Shown piece after piece: positions 15,064 through 23,394 of a DNA stretch of 40,975 bases. Made by a program: the position numbers and the translations under genes. The DNA lies in contig CALJUX010000039.1 of assembly GCA_937978655.1 (NCBI GenBank), forward strand, positions 1 to 40,975, written 5' to 3'. The notes beneath the pieces were generated by a model. That model did not search any database. It saw only the letters and a program-made list of their open reading frames with translations, and was not told the origin of the DNA. The number at the start of each line of letters is the position of its first letter. Positions within the stretch are counted from its first letter, which is position 1. The stretch is from an uncultured Chromatiaceae bacterium. Lineage in GTDB: Bacteria; Pseudomonadota; Gammaproteobacteria; Enterobacterales; Alteromonadaceae.

Positions 15064-15591
15064 TCAGGCATCACCTTGAATGACTCCTTTGCCGTCACCA
15101 CACCAATCGGCACTGTACACACCTGCTGCAACATAACGATGAAAAGTGGAATGCGGCCAGTCCTGCACCCGTTGTACCCAACCATGTTTCAGTGGATTGC
15201 GGTGCACATAGTCAACATGATGCTGGTAATCACTGGCATCACGAATTAAATGTTCCCAGTAGTGTCGTTGCCAGATGCCGCGTTCACGCCGTAAATCCCG
15301 GCTGGGGGCGCGATATTCTCCGTCAGGGATAGCGCGCGAAAAGGCTTTTTTGATGTCACGCCAACGCCCGGGGAAGTCGTTGTCGCCTTCAGGTAAGGTC
15401 CAGATGCAATGCATATGGTCCGGCAACACGACCCATGCATCAATACAAAATGGCCGTTGTCGGTGGACACGACGAATACAAGATTTGAGCAAATCAATTT
15501 GTTCAGTCAGCAGGTGTAGCTGACGTTGTTGCAGGTTCACAGTGAAAAACCAGCAGGCACCCGCAACCTGGGCACGACGATAGTTTGGCAT
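15064..15591 (-). CDS. REP-associated tyrosine transposase (RAYT)
   Basis: A 175-residue single-strand DNA transposase-like protein of the Y1/HUH superfamily (TnpA_REP). The metal-binding HUH motif is LPDHMHCIW, the catalytic Tyr is in the helix YQHHVDYVHRNPLKHGWV, and the N-terminal strand is WFFTVNLQQRQ. Length, fold motifs and the flanking REP hairpins match the RAYT group, which are single-copy domesticated transposases thought to process and spread REP sequences. GGAGG lies 7 nt before the ATG. It is inserted between xylR and the GH43-GH115 operon, on the opposite strand, and appears intact. Confidence 0.92.
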   Translation of the reverse strand: MPNYRRAQVAGACWFFTVNLQQRQLHLLTEQIDLLKSCIRRVHRQRPFCIDAWVVLPDHMHCIWTLPEGDNDFPGRWRDIKKAFSRAIPDGEYRAPSRDLRRERGIWQRHYWEHLIRDASDYQHHVDYVHRNPLKHGWVQRVQDWPHSTFHRYVAAGVYSADWCGDGKGVIQGDA

Positions 15592-15658
15592 TCCGTTGCC
15601 TCCGTTTAGTATGTTTCAATTTGCAGTGTAGCCGCCAAAACAAGTCCGATGGTAGGTA

Positions 15659-15751
15659 GTGTACGGCGGCGGTAAACGTACGGCGGCGCTGTGCTAGCCG
15701 TACCTACGGTCATTTGAACATCGTAGGTACGGTAAGCAACGCGTCACCGTA
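15659..15751. repeat. REP/BIME unit right of the RAYT gene
   Basis: The outer segment 15659-15689 is an inverted near-copy of 15014-15042 on the other side of the RAYT gene. The hairpin core (CCGTACCTACG, 13-nt loop, CGTAGGTACGG; 15698-15732) is identical to the left unit and in the same orientation, loop included. So the flanks are inverted while the loop is direct. The unit defines the right edge of a RAYT-REP cassette of roughly 0.8 kb. Confidence 0.85.
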
Positions 15752-15815
15752 CGATTTTGATTAGCGATGCACCCGGCCAAAAATCGCACAACCAAGACGT
15801 ATTTTCATAACAGCC

Positions 15816-15841
15816 CCGGCATTGCTCCAATGCGGTTTTTT
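15816..15841 (+). terminator. Terminator-like hairpin in the leader of the GH43-GH115 operon
   Basis: CCGGCATTG pairs with CAATGCGG (one bulge) across a 3-nt loop and is followed by six T on the + strand. It ends 35 bp before the GH43 start codon with no + strand gene immediately upstream (xylR ends more than 900 bp away). It could be an attenuator in the operon leader or could block read-through from the REP region. Confidence 0.55.
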
Positions 15842-15876
15842 CCTTCTAATTCATCAACAAACATGGAGAGCTACTG

Positions 15877-17685
15877 ATGAATTTCACTTTAAAAATGACT
15901 ACGGCCGCGCTGGTCGCGCTTAGTATCACCGCCTGTCAGGACGCAAAAATGACGGCCCCGGCCGCAACAACAGCGCCCGCGATGCAAGCTGCGCCCGCCG
16001 CTGCGGCCTTTGACTGGTTTAGTTATGAAGGCCGCGACCCTGAGTTCGTTGCGCCTTTAACCGCCGGCACTTACCAGAATCCGGTACTGGCCGGTTATTT
16101 CCCGGACCCGACTATCACCAAAAGAACCAATGCCGACGGCAGCGAAGATTTTTATATGGCGGTGTCGTCTTTTGTCATGACGCCGGGCCTGCCGATTTTG
16201 CACAGCAAAGACTTAATCAACTGGCAGCTGATTGGCCATGCGCTCGAGCGGGATTCGCAGTTTGATATGCGTGGCCAGCAAATCTCGCAGGGCATTTACG
16301 CACCAACCATCCGTTATCACGATGGGCTGTTTTATCTGATTAACACCACAGTCGCGACCAAGACCACCAAAGGCGGCAATTTTATTCTGACCGCGACAGA
16401 TCCGGCCGGCCCCTGGTCTGATCCGATTTGGTTACCGGAAGTGCCAGGCATTGACCCGGATATCTTTTTTGACGACGACGGTAAAATCTACATTACGCAC
16501 AATGCTGAAGCTCCGGGTGAAGCCCTGTACGAAGGCCACCGCGCCATCTGGCTGTGGCAATACGACCCGCTGCAAAAAGCTGTGCTGAAAGATTCGAAAA
16601 AGCTGCTGGTGAACGGCGGCGTCGATTTGGCGAAAAAACCAATCTGGATTGAAGCGCCGCACCTGATTAAACACAACGGTTGGTACTATCTGATTTGTGC
16701 TGAAGGCGGCACCGCCGACCAGCATTCCGAAGTGGTGTTTCGCAGCAAAAGCCTGAACGAGCCTTTTGTGCCCTGGGAGAAAAACCCAATTCTGACACAG
16801 CGCGATTTGGCACCGAACCGGCCAGATCCGGTGACGACCGCCGGCCATGCTGATTTTGTTCAGCTGGCGGATGGCAGCTGGTGGGCGGTGTTTCTGGCGA
16901 CACGCGCCTATGACGAGCAATATTTTAATGCCGGTCGTGAGACCTTTTTATTACCGGTGAGCTGGCAGGATGGCTGGCCGATGATTCTGCCGCAAGGCGA
17001 AGTCATACCGATGCGGCCGGCGCTGCCTGAAAGCCTCGTCGGTAAAATGCCCAAAGTCGCTGACCCGCTGACGGGCAATTTCAGCTGGCGCGATGATTTC
17101 ACCACGTCGACCTTGTCCAAACAGTGGTATCAACTGCGTGAACACAGCAAAACCAAATTAAATCTGGACGGCCAGCAGTTACAGCTAAACCCGGCCGCTT
17201 CGCTGGCCACGCTGGAACAACCGGCTTTTGTCGCGCGGCGCCAGCAACATCTGCATTTTGACGCCAGCACTGCGCTGCAGCTGCCCGCAGCTGGCAGTTC
17301 TGCCGGGTTAGTCGCCTTTCAGAATGAGCAATATCACTATTATCTTGGCGTGCGCCGTCATCCGGATGGGGCCGAGATTTTCCTTGAGCAAGCCGCCGGC
17401 AGTGCGCCAACGCAACTGCTGAGTCAGGTGGTGAATGCTGCGCCGCAACAAATCCAGCTGAAAGTTAGCGGTGACAATGGCGAAGTGCGGTTCTTTTATG
17501 CGCTCGGTGGTGTCGGTGGAGATCAGGCTAAATGGCAGCCGGTAACTGGCCCACAAGGTGCGGTGTTTGATGGCAAAATCCTCAGCACTCAGGTAGCGAA
17601 AGGTTTTGTCGGCACCATGCTTGGTGTGCATAGCCGGCTGGAACCGGCGCTGCTGACTACTGTCTCTTCAACGGATAAACCCTGA
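15877..17685 (+). CDS. GH43 beta-xylosidase-type lipoprotein with C-terminal beta-sandwich domain
   Basis: A 602-residue lipoprotein (LSITAC, Cys20) with an Ala/Pro/Thr linker to about residue 47. The catalytic five-bladed propeller covers about 65-385: base Asp in GYFPDPTI, second Asp in GIDPDIFFDDDG, acid Glu in WIEAPHLI (the family more often has EGPH). QGIYAPTIRYH, CAEGGTADQHSEV, TAGHADFVQ and GRETFLLPVSWQDGWP are typical of GH43 beta-xylosidases with a C-terminal sandwich (about 405-595). It should release xylose (or arabinose) from xylo-oligosaccharides at the membrane surface. GGAG precedes the ATG. Its TGA overlaps the GH115 ATG by one base (TGATG), implying translational coupling. 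Confidence 0.9.
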   Translation: MNFTLKMTTAALVALSITACQDAKMTAPAATTAPAMQAAPAAAAFDWFSYEGRDPEFVAPLTAGTYQNPVLAGYFPDPTITKRTNADGSEDFYMAVSSFVMTPGLPILHSKDLINWQLIGHALERDSQFDMRGQQISQGIYAPTIRYHDGLFYLINTTVATKTTKGGNFILTATDPAGPWSDPIWLPEVPGIDPDIFFDDDGKIYITHNAEAPGEALYEGHRAIWLWQYDPLQKAVLKDSKKLLVNGGVDLAKKPIWIEAPHLIKHNGWYYLICAEGGTADQHSEVVFRSKSLNEPFVPWEKNPILTQRDLAPNRPDPVTTAGHADFVQLADGSWWAVFLATRAYDEQYFNAGRETFLLPVSWQDGWPMILPQGEVIPMRPALPESLVGKMPKVADPLTGNFSWRDDFTTSTLSKQWYQLREHSKTKLNLDGQQLQLNPAASLATLEQPAFVARRQQHLHFDASTALQLPAAGSSAGLVAFQNEQYHYYLGVRRHPDGAEIFLEQAAGSAPTQLLSQVVNAAPQQIQLKVSGDNGEVRFFYALGGVGGDQAKWQPVTGPQGAVFDGKILSTQVAKGFVGTMLGVHSRLEPALLTTVSSTDKP

Positions 17686-20600
17686 TGCGCTGCTGGCTTT
17701 GGGCGGCGATATGCCTGTGGTGCAGCAGCGGCTTTGCGCTTGCTGCTGAGCCTGAAGTTGCCGCTAAGCCGTATGTCCTGACGCAGCCAGCCAGCGCCGC
17801 TGATTTTGTGCTGGTCGGCGACAAGCAACAGGCGAAAATACTACTGGACGCGAAGGACCACAAAGGCTTGTTACGGGCCGCTGCCACTTTGCAGCAGGAC
17901 CTGCAAAAAGTGACAGGCCGGAAGTTGCCGGTTCAGCACAGCGTAGCTGCAGATGCGGCGTCAGACCTAGCGCTGATCATCGGCAGCCTGGACCAATCGG
18001 CGTTGCTCAAAGATTTAGTCCGCCGCGGCAAACTGGATGTCAGCGCCATCCAAGGCCGCTGGGAAGCGTTTCAAATCAGCCTGGTACAGGCGCCGCTGCC
18101 CGGCGTGAAACAGGCATTGGTGATCGCCGGCAGTGATAAACGCGGCGCCATTTTTGGGGTTTATGACCTGGCTGAGCAAATCGGCGTATCGCCCTGGGTC
18201 TGGTGGGCCGACGTGCCGGTGAAAACCAGCCCTGCGCTTTATATCAAAACCGGCACGATGAAAGTCGATGCGCCGAAGGTCAAATACCGCGGTATTTTTC
18301 TCAATGACGAATATCCGGCGTTAACCAGTTGGGTCATGCAAAAATACGGCGGCTATAACCACAAGTTTTATCAGCAGGTGTTTGAACTGTTGCTCAGGCT
18401 CAAAGCCAATTTCCTTTGGCCGGCGATGTGGAACAACGCCTTTGCCGACGACGACGCCAAAAACGCATTGCTTGCCGACGAAATGGGCATAGTCATGAGC
18501 AACAGCCATCACGAGCCGATGCTGCGCGCCGACAAAGAATGGAACCGCTATGGCAAAGGCCCGTGGGAGTATTCAAAAAACCGCGAAGCGATTTATCAGT
18601 TCTGGCAGCTGGGCGCGACGCGGCATCAAAACCTGGAGAGCATCTTCACGCTTGGCATGCGCGGGCAAGAAGATGAGCCGATGAGCGAAGGCGAAAATAT
18701 AGGCCTTTTAGAGCGCATCGTCGCCGATCAGCGGCAAATTTTGAGCGAGACCTTTAAAAATCGCGATATTAAAACAGTGCCGCAAGTCTGGGCTTTGTAT
18801 AAAGAAGTGCAGGGCTTTTACGAGCGTGGTATGCGGGTGCCGGATGATGTGACTTTGCTCTGGTCCGACGATAATTTCGGCCATTTACGCCGTTTGCCAA
18901 CTGCTGATGAGCGTAGTCGCAGTGGCGGTGCCGGGGTTTATTATCATTTTGATTATGTCGGCGGACCGCGTTCTTACACCTGGATCAACTCCACACCTAT
19001 TGCCAAAATCTGGCAACAAATGGATTTAGCCTCACGCTATCAGGCGAACCGCATCTGGATAGTCAATGTCGGCGATCTAAAACCGATGGAATATCCCATC
19101 GACTTTTTCCTGCGGATGGCGTGGAACCCAACGCAATTTAATGCCGGTAACCTTGCACTTTATGCCCGCGATTTTGCCGCGCAGCAGTTTGGCCCCAAAC
19201 ATGCTGAAGAAATCGCCTGGTTATTAGAAGGTTATAGCCGCCACAATGGCCGGCGCCGGCCGGAAGCGATGACAGCGCAAAGTTATCCGTTACTGGCCAA
19301 TGACGAAGCGGCGCGGGTGAGCCGGGAACTGGCAGATCTGGCTGCTCGTTCGACCGCATTACTGGCGAAGTTGCCGCAAAATCAGCAGGATGCTTTTATT
19401 CAGCTGGTCGACCATCCGGTGCAGGCGACGCAGGCGTTGTTTGAGCTGTATCACGCCGCGGCGCGCAATCAGTTGCTGGCAGCGCAAGGCCGGCGCGAAA
19501 CCAATGCCGCTGCGGCGGACGTCAAACGCTGGTTTGCCCGCGATGCTGCACTGACGACACGTTATCATCAGCTTGGTGCCGCACCAGACCAGTCTGGCCG
19601 CTGGGATCAAATGATGGCGCAGCCGCATATTGGTCTGACGTATTGGCGCAATCCGGAGGCCAATACCATGCCGGCGCTGCTGACCAATCAGCCAATCACC
19701 CCAGCCGATATGGGCGTGGTGGCTGAAGGTTCCGCTGCGAGTTGGCCGCAAAGTGATGACTTAGGGCAAAGTCTGGTGCTGCCGCGCTTTGACCGGCTGG
19801 GCACCCAGCAGCGGGTGATTGAGATATTTAACCGTGGCAGTGAGCCTTTTTCGTTTACAGCCAAGGTGGTTGGTGCCGGTATGGCTGCAGCCGATTGGCT
19901 GCAGATCAGCGCGCAACAAGGCGAGGTGGCCAATTCATATCCGCTGCAGGTCAGCATCGACTGGCGTAAAACCCAGCCAGGGCTGAATCAGGCCGAAGTC
20001 TGGGTGAAAGGCACCGGCTATGGCTGGGCCAAAGTCAAAGTGACAGCGCTTGATAGCCCGGCGGCACAAGCGCCGGCCGTTCAAACGGCGCTGATGTCAG
20101 CGCCGCAGCAAGCCGCGCCTTTTGCCGACGCCGACGGTTATATCTCGGTCAATGCCAGTAGTGCTTTGATATACGGTAATACAGCCGAGCGTTATTGGCA
20201 GCATGCGCCAGGCCTTGGCCGGTTTTTGCAGGCCGAACAGGCCGGTAGTATGGTTGCGATGACGCCACCGGATGTTCTTGTCGATACAAGTCCGGCCGAT
20301 ATCAGTCCGGCTGCGCTGAAGCAGGCACCACAGCTGCAGTTCCCGCTGTATTTCCAGCAAGCCGGTGAATTTAGTTTGCAGCTTCAGCTGTCACCGGCAC
20401 TGCAAATCACACCGGGCCGTGGCGTGCGCCTCGCGGTCGCGCTGAATGACGCAGCACCACAGCTGCTGGACCTGATGACCGATTTTAACGACCAGCTCTG
20501 GCAACAATCGGTGCTGGATAATATCCGCGTCCTGCGCATGCCATTGCAGGTGCAGTCGGCGGGTTTGCAGCAATTGCGGGTCTATCTGGTGGACCCGGCT

Positions 20601-20699
20601 GTGGTGCTGCAAAAAATCCTGATAGATACCGGTGGTTTACAGCCGGGTTATTTAGGGCCGGCGCAAAGTGGCAGGCTGGCGGTGGCAAGCGGCCGATAA
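17685..20699 (+). CDS. GH115 xylan alpha-1,2-glucuronidase
   Basis: A 1004-residue secreted enzyme with a signal peptide (LWAAICLWCSSGFALA). Residues about 35-175 are an N-terminal GH20b-like domain (LVGD, DLALIIGSL, RGAIFGVYDLAEQIGVSPWVWWADV). About 185-560 is the GH115 catalytic barrel (KYRGIFLNDEYPALTSW, LLRLKANFLWPAMWNNAF, SNSHHEPMLRADKEW, TLGMRGQEDEPM, LLWSDDNFGHLRRLP, YYHFDYVGGPRSYTWIN). The remainder holds helical and C-terminal beta-sandwich domains (about 820-995). GH115 enzymes remove (methyl)glucuronic acid from internal and terminal xylose of glucuronoxylan. The length is normal. It is coupled to the GH43 gene upstream. Its end converges on the diguanylate cyclase gene with 12 bp between them and no obvious terminator. 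Confidence 0.94.
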   Translation: MRCWLWAAICLWCSSGFALAAEPEVAAKPYVLTQPASAADFVLVGDKQQAKILLDAKDHKGLLRAAATLQQDLQKVTGRKLPVQHSVAADAASDLALIIGSLDQSALLKDLVRRGKLDVSAIQGRWEAFQISLVQAPLPGVKQALVIAGSDKRGAIFGVYDLAEQIGVSPWVWWADVPVKTSPALYIKTGTMKVDAPKVKYRGIFLNDEYPALTSWVMQKYGGYNHKFYQQVFELLLRLKANFLWPAMWNNAFADDDAKNALLADEMGIVMSNSHHEPMLRADKEWNRYGKGPWEYSKNREAIYQFWQLGATRHQNLESIFTLGMRGQEDEPMSEGENIGLLERIVADQRQILSETFKNRDIKTVPQVWALYKEVQGFYERGMRVPDDVTLLWSDDNFGHLRRLPTADERSRSGGAGVYYHFDYVGGPRSYTWINSTPIAKIWQQMDLASRYQANRIWIVNVGDLKPMEYPIDFFLRMAWNPTQFNAGNLALYARDFAAQQFGPKHAEEIAWLLEGYSRHNGRRRPEAMTAQSYPLLANDEAARVSRELADLAARSTALLAKLPQNQQDAFIQLVDHPVQATQALFELYHAAARNQLLAAQGRRETNAAAADVKRWFARDAALTTRYHQLGAAPDQSGRWDQMMAQPHIGLTYWRNPEANTMPALLTNQPITPADMGVVAEGSAASWPQSDDLGQSLVLPRFDRLGTQQRVIEIFNRGSEPFSFTAKVVGAGMAAADWLQISAQQGEVANSYPLQVSIDWRKTQPGLNQAEVWVKGTGYGWAKVKVTALDSPAAQAPAVQTALMSAPQQAAPFADADGYISVNASSALIYGNTAERYWQHAPGLGRFLQAEQAGSMVAMTPPDVLVDTSPADISPAALKQAPQLQFPLYFQQAGEFSLQLQLSPALQITPGRGVRLAVALNDAAPQLLDLMTDFNDQLWQQSVLDNIRVLRMPLQVQSAGLQQLRVYLVDPAVVLQKILIDTGGLQPGYLGPAQSGRLAVASGR

Positions 20700-20711
20700 C
20701 ACCGGCGGCGC

Positions 20712-21617
20712 TCAGGTACGGTGGCCGGTACGCGGAAACTGCGCCGCAACCAGTTGATTGCGACCGGCATTTTTCGCCTGATACAACAGCTGGTCGGCAT
20801 GTTTATACAGTTGTTCAAAGGACAGCTGGCTGGCGCTGGCCACGCCGATACTGACGGTGATGCGCAGGCCTTCCAGCGGTTGCTGACTAATCAGCTTCAG
20901 CAGTTTTTGCGCAAAGGCCACGGCGCTGCCGCAGTCCTGATCCAGGCAGACAATGGCAAATTCTTCGCCGCCGATGCGGGCCAGCACGTCATGCTCCCGG
21001 CAGTTGTGCAGCAGGATGCTGCCCAACTGACGCAACACGGCATCACCGGTGCCGTGGCCATGCACGTCGTTAATTTGTTTAAAGTGATCGACGTCCAGCA
21101 GCAGAAAAGCACAGCTCTGCTTGGCGCGATCAGCCTGTTTTAACACACTTTGGGCGCGGCTGATAAATGCCCGCCGGTTCAGCAGTCCGGTCAGTTCATC
21201 GGTTTGCGACAGAATTTCCAGCCGCGCGGCTTTGAGTTCAAGGTCGTTGCGCAGGTCAACCAGCTGCTGGTACAGGCTGTCGCGTTGTTTCGCGATGGTG
21301 ATGACCCAATAAATCTGCGGCTCGGCGCCGTCCTGCAGCCGGGCATTCACCAGCACCGGCAGACGTTCACCGCTGTGACCCTGAATGGTCAGCTGGATCT
21401 CTTCGCAGTGGCCCTGATGCAACAACATCGGCATGACAAAAGTTTCCAGCACTATTTTTGATGCCGGTGTCAGCAGGTCACCAATGCGGTGTGCTGTTGC
21501 CGGATCTTGTTGACATTCAACATAAAAATAACGATTTGCGCTGAGGATCAGCCGCTCTGCTACTGTGGTAATAACACAGGCGCAGGGGAAATCGGCGGCG
21601 CTGAAATCCGGCTGCAT
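20712..21617 (-). CDS. PAS-GGDEF diguanylate cyclase partnered with RsbQ-like hydrolase
   Basis: A 301-residue soluble protein. Residues about 5-115 are a PAS domain of the RsbP-like kind (FPCACVITT, IGDLLTPASKI, RLPVLVNARL). A coiled-coil linker (about 110-138) leads to a GGDEF domain (DELTGLLNRRAF, DVDHFKQINDVHGHGTGD, active-site GGEEF at 216-220). REHD five residues before GGEEF is a product-inhibition I-site. It should make cyclic-di-GMP under PAS control. ATG 21617 is chosen because AGGTTAAG precedes it and the start lies 4 nt after the stop of the RsbQ-like gene; an upstream in-frame start at 21674 overlaps that gene. No membrane segment is seen, so it acts in the cytosol. Confidence 0.92.
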   Translation of the reverse strand: MQPDFSAADFPCACVITTVAERLILSANRYFYVECQQDPATAHRIGDLLTPASKIVLETFVMPMLLHQGHCEEIQLTIQGHSGERLPVLVNARLQDGAEPQIYWVITIAKQRDSLYQQLVDLRNDLELKAARLEILSQTDELTGLLNRRAFISRAQSVLKQADRAKQSCAFLLLDVDHFKQINDVHGHGTGDAVLRQLGSILLHNCREHDVLARIGGEEFAIVCLDQDCGSAVAFAQKLLKLISQQPLEGLRITVSIGVASASQLSFEQLYKHADQLLYQAKNAGRNQLVAAQFPRTGHRT

Positions 21618-21621
21618 CGGC

Positions 21622-22443
21622 TTAACCTGCCATTGACGGCAGCGCCTGCACAAACGCGTGCAGATGCGCGGCAACCTGCTCAGGGTGAGTCATATGCAGA
21701 CAATGGCCTTTGGCGGCAATCACCTGCAGCTGGCTGTGTGGCGTATGTTGTTGCATGTATTCGCCAATAAAACAGGATGCCAAAGCATCACGTTCACTTT
21801 GCAGCAGTAACACCGGATGCTGATTCTGCGGTAACAGGGCGCGGTTGTCGGAGAAAAAAGTGGCTTTGGCAAAGGCTTTGGCGGTCAGCGGATTGGTGCT
21901 GCAGAAACTGTCGGCCAGCTCGGCACTGACGGCGCCGGCGTCCGGATCGCCACTGACCAGCGGCGCCAGATAATGGGCCCAGCCGATGTAATTTTTGTCC
22001 ATCAGATCAATCAGCTCCTGCAAATCCTGCAGCTCAAAGCCACCGGGATAATCCGGCGGATCGTTCAGGAAACAAGGCGACGGACACACCATGACCTGAC
22101 TGTGGATCCGCTGTGGGATCTGCTGTGCGGCCAGCAACCCGATGATGCCACTGACCGAATGACCGCAGAGCACAACGTTTTGTAAATCCAGCGCCTGACA
22201 AATTTCGACAATATCGCGGGCATATCCTGCCAAAGTCGCATAACGTTGGCTGCAATAGGCCTGCATCGTGGAGGCGCCAGAACCAACATAATCAAACTGT
22301 ACTATCCGATAGTGCTCGCGCAGCGCCGGCAGTAAAAACCGCCACATCTGCTGGTTACAGCCAAAGCCATGTGCCAGTAACAGTACCTGTTGCCCTGAAC
22401 CAGTGATAGTGACGTTGTTCCTGCGCATGATGTTGTCAACCAT
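21622..22443 (-). CDS. rsbQ: RsbQ-like alpha/beta hydrolase (signal-module partner)
   Basis: A 273-residue cytosolic alpha/beta hydrolase closely resembling Bacillus RsbQ: MRRNNVTITG, LLAHGFGCNQQMW, FDYVGSGAS, CGHSVSG, PSPCFLNDPPDYPGGF, MDKNYIGWA, KGHCLHMTHP. With the ATG at 22443 the triad falls at Ser96, Asp219 and His247, the same numbering as Bacillus RsbQ, and AAAGGCAG lies upstream; an upstream ATG at 22470 has no ribosome binding site. RsbQ proteins supply or generate a small hydrophobic signal for a partner PAS domain. Here the partner is the PAS-GGDEF protein 4 nt downstream rather than an RsbP phosphatase, so the output would be cyclic-di-GMP. The ligand is unknown. It belongs to the same fold group as the KAI2/D14 receptors of plants. 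Confidence 0.92.
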   Translation of the reverse strand: MVDNIMRRNNVTITGSGQQVLLLAHGFGCNQQMWRFLLPALREHYRIVQFDYVGSGASTMQAYCSQRYATLAGYARDIVEICQALDLQNVVLCGHSVSGIIGLLAAQQIPQRIHSQVMVCPSPCFLNDPPDYPGGFELQDLQELIDLMDKNYIGWAHYLAPLVSGDPDAGAVSAELADSFCSTNPLTAKAFAKATFFSDNRALLPQNQHPVLLLQSERDALASCFIGEYMQQHTPHSQLQVIAAKGHCLHMTHPEQVAAHLHAFVQALPSMAG

Positions 22444-22578
22444 TGCGGTACTGCCTTTTGCTGAATTCACATTATATTAACTTTTTGAGTTGTATCGTAT
22501 TATATGGCATTGACTTCAAAAACGGGACAGAAATTTCCCGCGCCGGCCGGCACTGCTGCGGTCAGTGGTTTATTCAAT

Positions 22579-22601
22579 ATTAGGTAGATCTAATTTATAA
22601 T
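22579..22601 (+). promoter_or_regulatory. Rhodanese promoter with small inverted repeat
   Basis: A consensus -10 TATAAT lies at 22596-22601, with a weak -35-like TTCAAT 17 bp upstream. Between them ATTAG-GTAGAT-CTAAT (22579-22594) is a 5-bp inverted repeat placed where a repressor would block RNA polymerase. The transcript would start about 50 nt before the rhodanese ATG. Confidence 0.45.
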
Positions 22602-22656
22602 GCGTGCTCTTCGGCGCCAACCGGCTGGCCGGATCCGCAAACTCAGGAGCGTCAAC

Positions 22657-23055
22657 ATGATAAAAACCGCGCAACAACTGGTGGCAGAAGCCCGCAGCCA
22701 GATCCGTGAAGTCTCAGTGCAACAATTAGCTACACAGCTGACCGACCATCAGACCATTCTGATTGACGTCCGCGAGCCGGATGAATTTCAGCAAGGCCGG
22801 ATTGACCGCGCCGTCAATTATCCGCGTGGGGTACTGGAGATGAAAATTCACCAGCATCCGGCGGTGGCAGCCCACTGTGAGATGCCGCTGGCGCTGGCGG
22901 AGCTGGCAAACCGGCCGCTGTACCTGATCTGTCGCTCCGGCGCGCGTTCTGCACTGGCAGCGCTGAGTCTGCAACAGATGGGATTTCAGCAGGTCTGTTC
23001 AGTCGCCGGTGGTTTTCAGGCCTGGCTGGACGCCGGCCTCCCGGTTGAAGTCTGA
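22657..23055 (+). CDS. Rhodanese-like domain protein
   Basis: A 132-residue cytosolic single-domain rhodanese. IDVREPDEF, GRIDRAVNYPRGVLE and the active-site loop ICRSGARS (catalytic Cys92) match sulfurtransferase rhodaneses, followed by GFQQVCSVAGGFQAWLDAGLPV. It probably carries sulfane sulfur on the Cys in sulfur trafficking or detoxification. ATG 22657 is preferred because AGGAG lies 8 nt upstream; a longer frame starts at 22600, inside the promoter -10 region. It is divergent from rsbQ and stands alone, ending at a hairpin terminator (23126-23145). Confidence 0.9.
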   Translation: MIKTAQQLVAEARSQIREVSVQQLATQLTDHQTILIDVREPDEFQQGRIDRAVNYPRGVLEMKIHQHPAVAAHCEMPLALAELANRPLYLICRSGARSALAALSLQQMGFQQVCSVAGGFQAWLDAGLPVEV

Positions 23056-23394
23056 CCACTACGCGACAACGTCACCACAGCCGCGCCACAACCTGCCGCG
23101 GTAGCGCGCCTGTGGTGGCGTGAAGCCTGCTGCCAGCAGGTTTTTGCCCGTTTCATCTTCCCGCCATACCTTGAATGAACCCCTCTTTATCCCCGCGCTG
23201 TCGGGGTTGCTGCGCTTCGGCTTCAGTACAGAATTCTTGCCAGTTTGGCCGAAGTTATCGGCCTTAAAATGATTAAAAATTGTCTCATCTGTTGCTAATG
23301 TCTCATTTGTCTCTTAGTATGACTGCCATCACCGGCAATCAATGCCGGCCACAACGCTGTTTAACTCTGTCTCCCCCAAGGCGAGGTCTCTTAG
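23056..23394 (+). other. Intergenic region upstream of chemoreceptor gene
   Basis: 339 bp without a gene. It holds the rhodanese terminator (23126-23145), a perfect hairpin GGCCGA-AGTTA-TCGGCC (23247-23263), a repeated TGTCTCAT-type motif (about 23282-23315) and presumably the promoter of the chemoreceptor gene, which I cannot place with confidence. Confidence 0.45.
23126..23145 (+). terminator. Rho-independent terminator of the rhodanese gene
   Basis: CCTGC-TGCCA-GCAGG forms a 5-bp stem followed by TTTTT, 70 bp after the rhodanese stop codon. The stem is short but the T run is clean. Confidence 0.6.

Noticed and set aside
23247..23263. Sigma-28 flagellar promoter before the chemoreceptor gene
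   Set aside because: GCCGATAA occurs only on the minus strand as part of a hairpin, pointing away from the gene, and no TAAAG -35 element is present.
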